From positions 12,028,001 through 12,092,000 of the forward strand of contig CP075494.1 of the NCBI GenBank assembly GCA_021613535.1: a stretch of 64,000 nucleotides of DNA, in the 5' to 3' direction. Below the pieces are notes generated by a model. It had not been told where the DNA came from and did not search any database. It saw only the letters and a list, made by a program, of their open reading frames with translations. Shown in pieces: positions 61,401-64,000 of the stretch (position 1 is its first letter; the number at the start of each line of letters is the position of its first letter). The translations under genes were made by a program, and so were the position numbers. The stretch is from Adineta vaga (lineage: Eukaryota > Rotifera).

Positions 61401-61806
61401 GCAGCACAAATGCTTTTACAACAATATGGATCTTATATGCAACAACAAACATCCAATAGGTAAGAGAGAAGAAAATGATTTCTTTCTTCAAGAAATAATT
61501 TCATTTCTGATTAGTTTGAACAGTAAAATCAATTCAGATGATACCAGTGATTCCACTGTGAAAAATATTCTTGATTCTCGACGTTTATCAACAACAAAAC
61601 CATCATCTCCATCATCAATAAATGATTCAAATTCATTAGTAAATAATTATCAAACAAATCTATATCAACATCAATCTACTGATTCAAAATCTACGATAAA
61701 TTCTTTAACATTACCTAATGAAAATCTTCTTCATCCTTCAACAACAGATTCACATGAGTATTCATCGAATATTACTTCTTCATCTTCAATACATCCGTCT
61801 CGGTGA
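58462..61806 (+). CDS. ZNF609: ZNF608/609-scribbler-like zinc-finger protein, long paralogue
   Basis: Seven exons: 58462-58818, 58939-59025, 59093-59141, 59915-60002, 60076-60744, 61022-61459 and 61515-61806, about 660 residues. It shares with the short gene the block [20 protein letters not shown] + [19 protein letters not shown], then continues CESPNSDYD as in vertebrate ZNF609. A single C2H2 finger follows (ISCTESQC...[11 protein letters not shown], near 60416-60497), and further on [13 protein letters not shown], another family-specific motif. Long Ser/Thr/Asn-rich linkers make up the rest. Nuclear transcription cofactor by family. Intron 3 is long (773 bp) and contains the (CACT)n microsatellite. 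The C-terminal extent is uncertain, since the family is longer in vertebrates. Confidence 0.85.
59672..59735. repeat. (CACT)n then (CT)n microsatellite
   Basis: About eleven CACT units followed by CT dinucleotides, inside intron 3 of the long ZNF609-like gene. Confidence 0.85.
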
Positions 61807-64000
61807 TGAACTAAAACTTTTCTATTTTTTTTTCAAAAATCTATCGATTGATTTGTTTCAAACGTATACTTATCGATCAATATCTTTTTTTCTTCTGTAC
61901 AGCGATTGTTCTTTTTGTATGTTCTATTAGCACAAAACAAAACCACGGTGCATTTTTTTTGCACCAACAGTCTTTCACGTTCATTGCTTTGTGCGTGTTG
62001 TATTTCGCTTTATTTCTTCTTCTTCTTCTTCTCTCTCTCTCTTTCTTTCTTTCTTCATCGTTTTTTTCCTCTTTGTTTTGTATGTGTCTGCATTGTTCTA
62101 TGAGATGAAATGATGATATGACAAAACAAGAAGATGATAATACTTGAACATCATAATGATGACATCCATAGAAAAGAAAGAATTTGACGTCTATGAATGA
62201 AGATTTTTGAAATGTTATTTTCTTGTCAATATGACATGATCTTCGGAGAAACTCGATTTACATAATTATTAGATTTTTTTTTGCTCAATGATTAATGATG
62301 ATGATAAATAGTATTCAAAGAAAGTAAGCGCGTCATTTACTAGTTTGTCATTCATGGAATTGAGTTGGAAAAATGACCGTAAATCGAATTGTTATTTTCT
62401 TTGACATAGACAGTTTAATTGAAAGTTAAAAGAGAACTATTAACAGGAAATTTCATTGCTACTTGATTTCCGTTTTTATGATGGGAAGAATTTGACAGAA
62501 CAGAAACATATTTGACTGATTTGGTTATATATTGTACCGGTTTTCGACTGTTACTTATCATTACTACATTCGTAAAATCTTTCGTAATCAACGTTTTATA
62601 ATTGTAACGGTACGAAAAGAATAAAAATTTGTTATATGTGTCGCGATAGAATCATAAATATTCATTCGTACTTGAATACATGAGAGAACATTTTCAATGG
62701 TTTGCAAAGTAGAATAGCAGTAACTATCTATCTTGGAACCATTGGTACAACAGGATTGTCTCACAAAGCCAAATGAGTCTTCAAGATTACCAAAGAATTA
62801 ATCTACTGAAAATTAATATATCTTTATTTATTAGTGAAGAAAATCTAATTTCATTGTACACCAGTTAAATAGTTTATAGAATAGAGACTTATTGGTGGTG
62901 AGATAGAAAAACGAGAAAATATTGACATCGCACTTGACTAAAACAGGCAGACAGGAATTTTTATCATTTATTTTATTCTTTATGTATGAATACACGCTTA
63001 CTAATCTAATTAATGAATGAAACAAATGTTAAAATTTCATAATCTACTGTCAATATTGTCAACAGTTCGTACGATATTAACCAAAATTTTGATCGAAATC
63101 GTGCAACAACATTCCCTCGTGTAATATCGAATGAGAACAGACGAATAGAGTTATAATTACTCTCCAAATCAATATATCTCTTTGCTAGAATGAAGACAAT
63201 AGAAATTGAAATATTATTTTACAAGAAAAATTATATTTTTTCTGTTCTATTAAACATTTATAGTGAATCTATTCAAAATAACTTTTCAGTTGTCTCTCTT
63301 ATTTATCCTTGAACCCGATATACTTGTAAAGCAAAAGAAATACGACTTTATAAACATACCACAAACGACGATATGTCAACTAACCAAATATACGTTATTC
63401 TTTTAATGATAGAAATTATTTGCGAAACAAATTCTTTCAATATTGCGTATGTTCTATAACCAAATGATCTTTTGATTGTCCACATGGGATTTTAGATAGT
63501 TTGACAGAGGAATAACTCATGTTATGTATGGAACAGTCTTTAAATGTACCAAAGCAAAGGAATCTGATAAATGAATGAGAAATCTTTAAAAAAGACGAAA
63601 GATTCGCCACCATTGTATGAATAAAAACCTTAGAGAAGAGTATGGAAGGGCAAGTCAATGTATCATTTACAAAAGAAGAAAAATAGTCGCATATAAACAG
63701 AATGATTACGACATTGATGAAGATAAATAATTAATGATCAAGATGGTTTCTCTATTTTCACAATTTCGACTTATAAAACATCGCTTGTAATTAATTTTGA
63801 TCTTCCGTTTGCTATCAAATGAAAATCCTGAGTAGCCTACTTGGTAATGATTCGAATGGAAAATGATCGTCATGTGCGTTATTCTTCTGGAATCAAAAGT
63901 CGAGATTGAGTAATATAATATCTGCAAGACGACTGTAGTCGTATCATATAGACACATACGTAATGCTAGCTTCTAGGACAGAAAGACTTAGTGTAGCTGA
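61807..64000. other. Downstream intergenic region to the window end
   Basis: 2.2 kb. The first ~300 bp are T/C-rich and probably the 3' UTR of the ZNF609-like gene. The remainder is AT-rich and only gives short frames with no recognisable domain. I see no RNA gene. Confidence 0.45.

Overview
The window is eukaryotic DNA: strongly AT-rich, with genes cut by many short GT-AG introns (mostly 45-100 bp) and often only 60-300 bp of spacer between neighbours. Gene content is animal (E(z)/EZH2, GLI-type zinc fingers, GIT ArfGAP, EXOC8, RUFY, PDS5, ZNF608/609-scribbler). A degraded F-box/leucine-rich gene of a style I associate with bdelloid rotifers, together with 3' splice-site signals sitting just upstream of most start codons (as expected for spliced-leader trans-splicing), points to a bdelloid rotifer, probably an AT-rich genus such as Rotaria. 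The phylum-level call is inference; no marker gene settles it.

Layout. 0.4-3.8 kb: PLPBP (PLP homeostasis) and EXOC8 (exocyst), 67 bp apart on the + strand. 4.1-6.65 kb (-): RUFY, a RUN + coiled-coil + FYVE endosomal adaptor, divergent from the next block. 7.3-18.1 kb (+): a head-to-tail run of six genes, DNAJC11, COQ5, triosephosphate isomerase, PNO1, an E(z)/EZH2 H3K27 methyltransferase and KTI12. 19.2-20.4 kb (+): an intronless membrane-anchored CDKN3-like phosphatase. 21.9-22.55 kb (-): a tristetraprolin-type CCCH protein. 24.0-26.5 kb (-): a GLI-type five-finger transcription factor, divergent from a 71-residue membrane microprotein. 28.3-32.7 kb (+): an unrecognised N/Q/S/T-rich nuclear protein with a possible degenerate bromodomain. 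33.3-37.05 kb (+): GIT ArfGAP. 38.1-38.5 kb (-): a PNRC-like decapping coactivator. 39.6-40.6 kb (+): a UPF0193/EVG1 protein. 41.3-44.1 kb: an F-box pseudogene between two inverted copies of a ~190 bp repeat whose outer ends are G-rich and telomere-like. 44.7-49.9 kb (+): PDS5 cohesin regulator. 54.5-61.8 kb (+): two tandem paralogues of the ZNF608/609-scribbler family, one short and one long with a C2H2 finger, set in unusually long microsatellite-rich spacers.

There is no operon-like functional theme overall: the dense run mixes mitochondrial, glycolytic, ribosome-biogenesis and chromatin genes, as is usual for trans-spliced housekeeping clusters. The developmental regulators (TTP, GLI, ZNF609 pair) have the long spacers. 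The most unusual items are the inverted-repeat/F-box block, the short/long ZNF609 pair, the membrane-tethered phosphatase and the extra linker inside E(z). All gene models are hand-spliced from reading frames and splice motifs; no transcript evidence was available.
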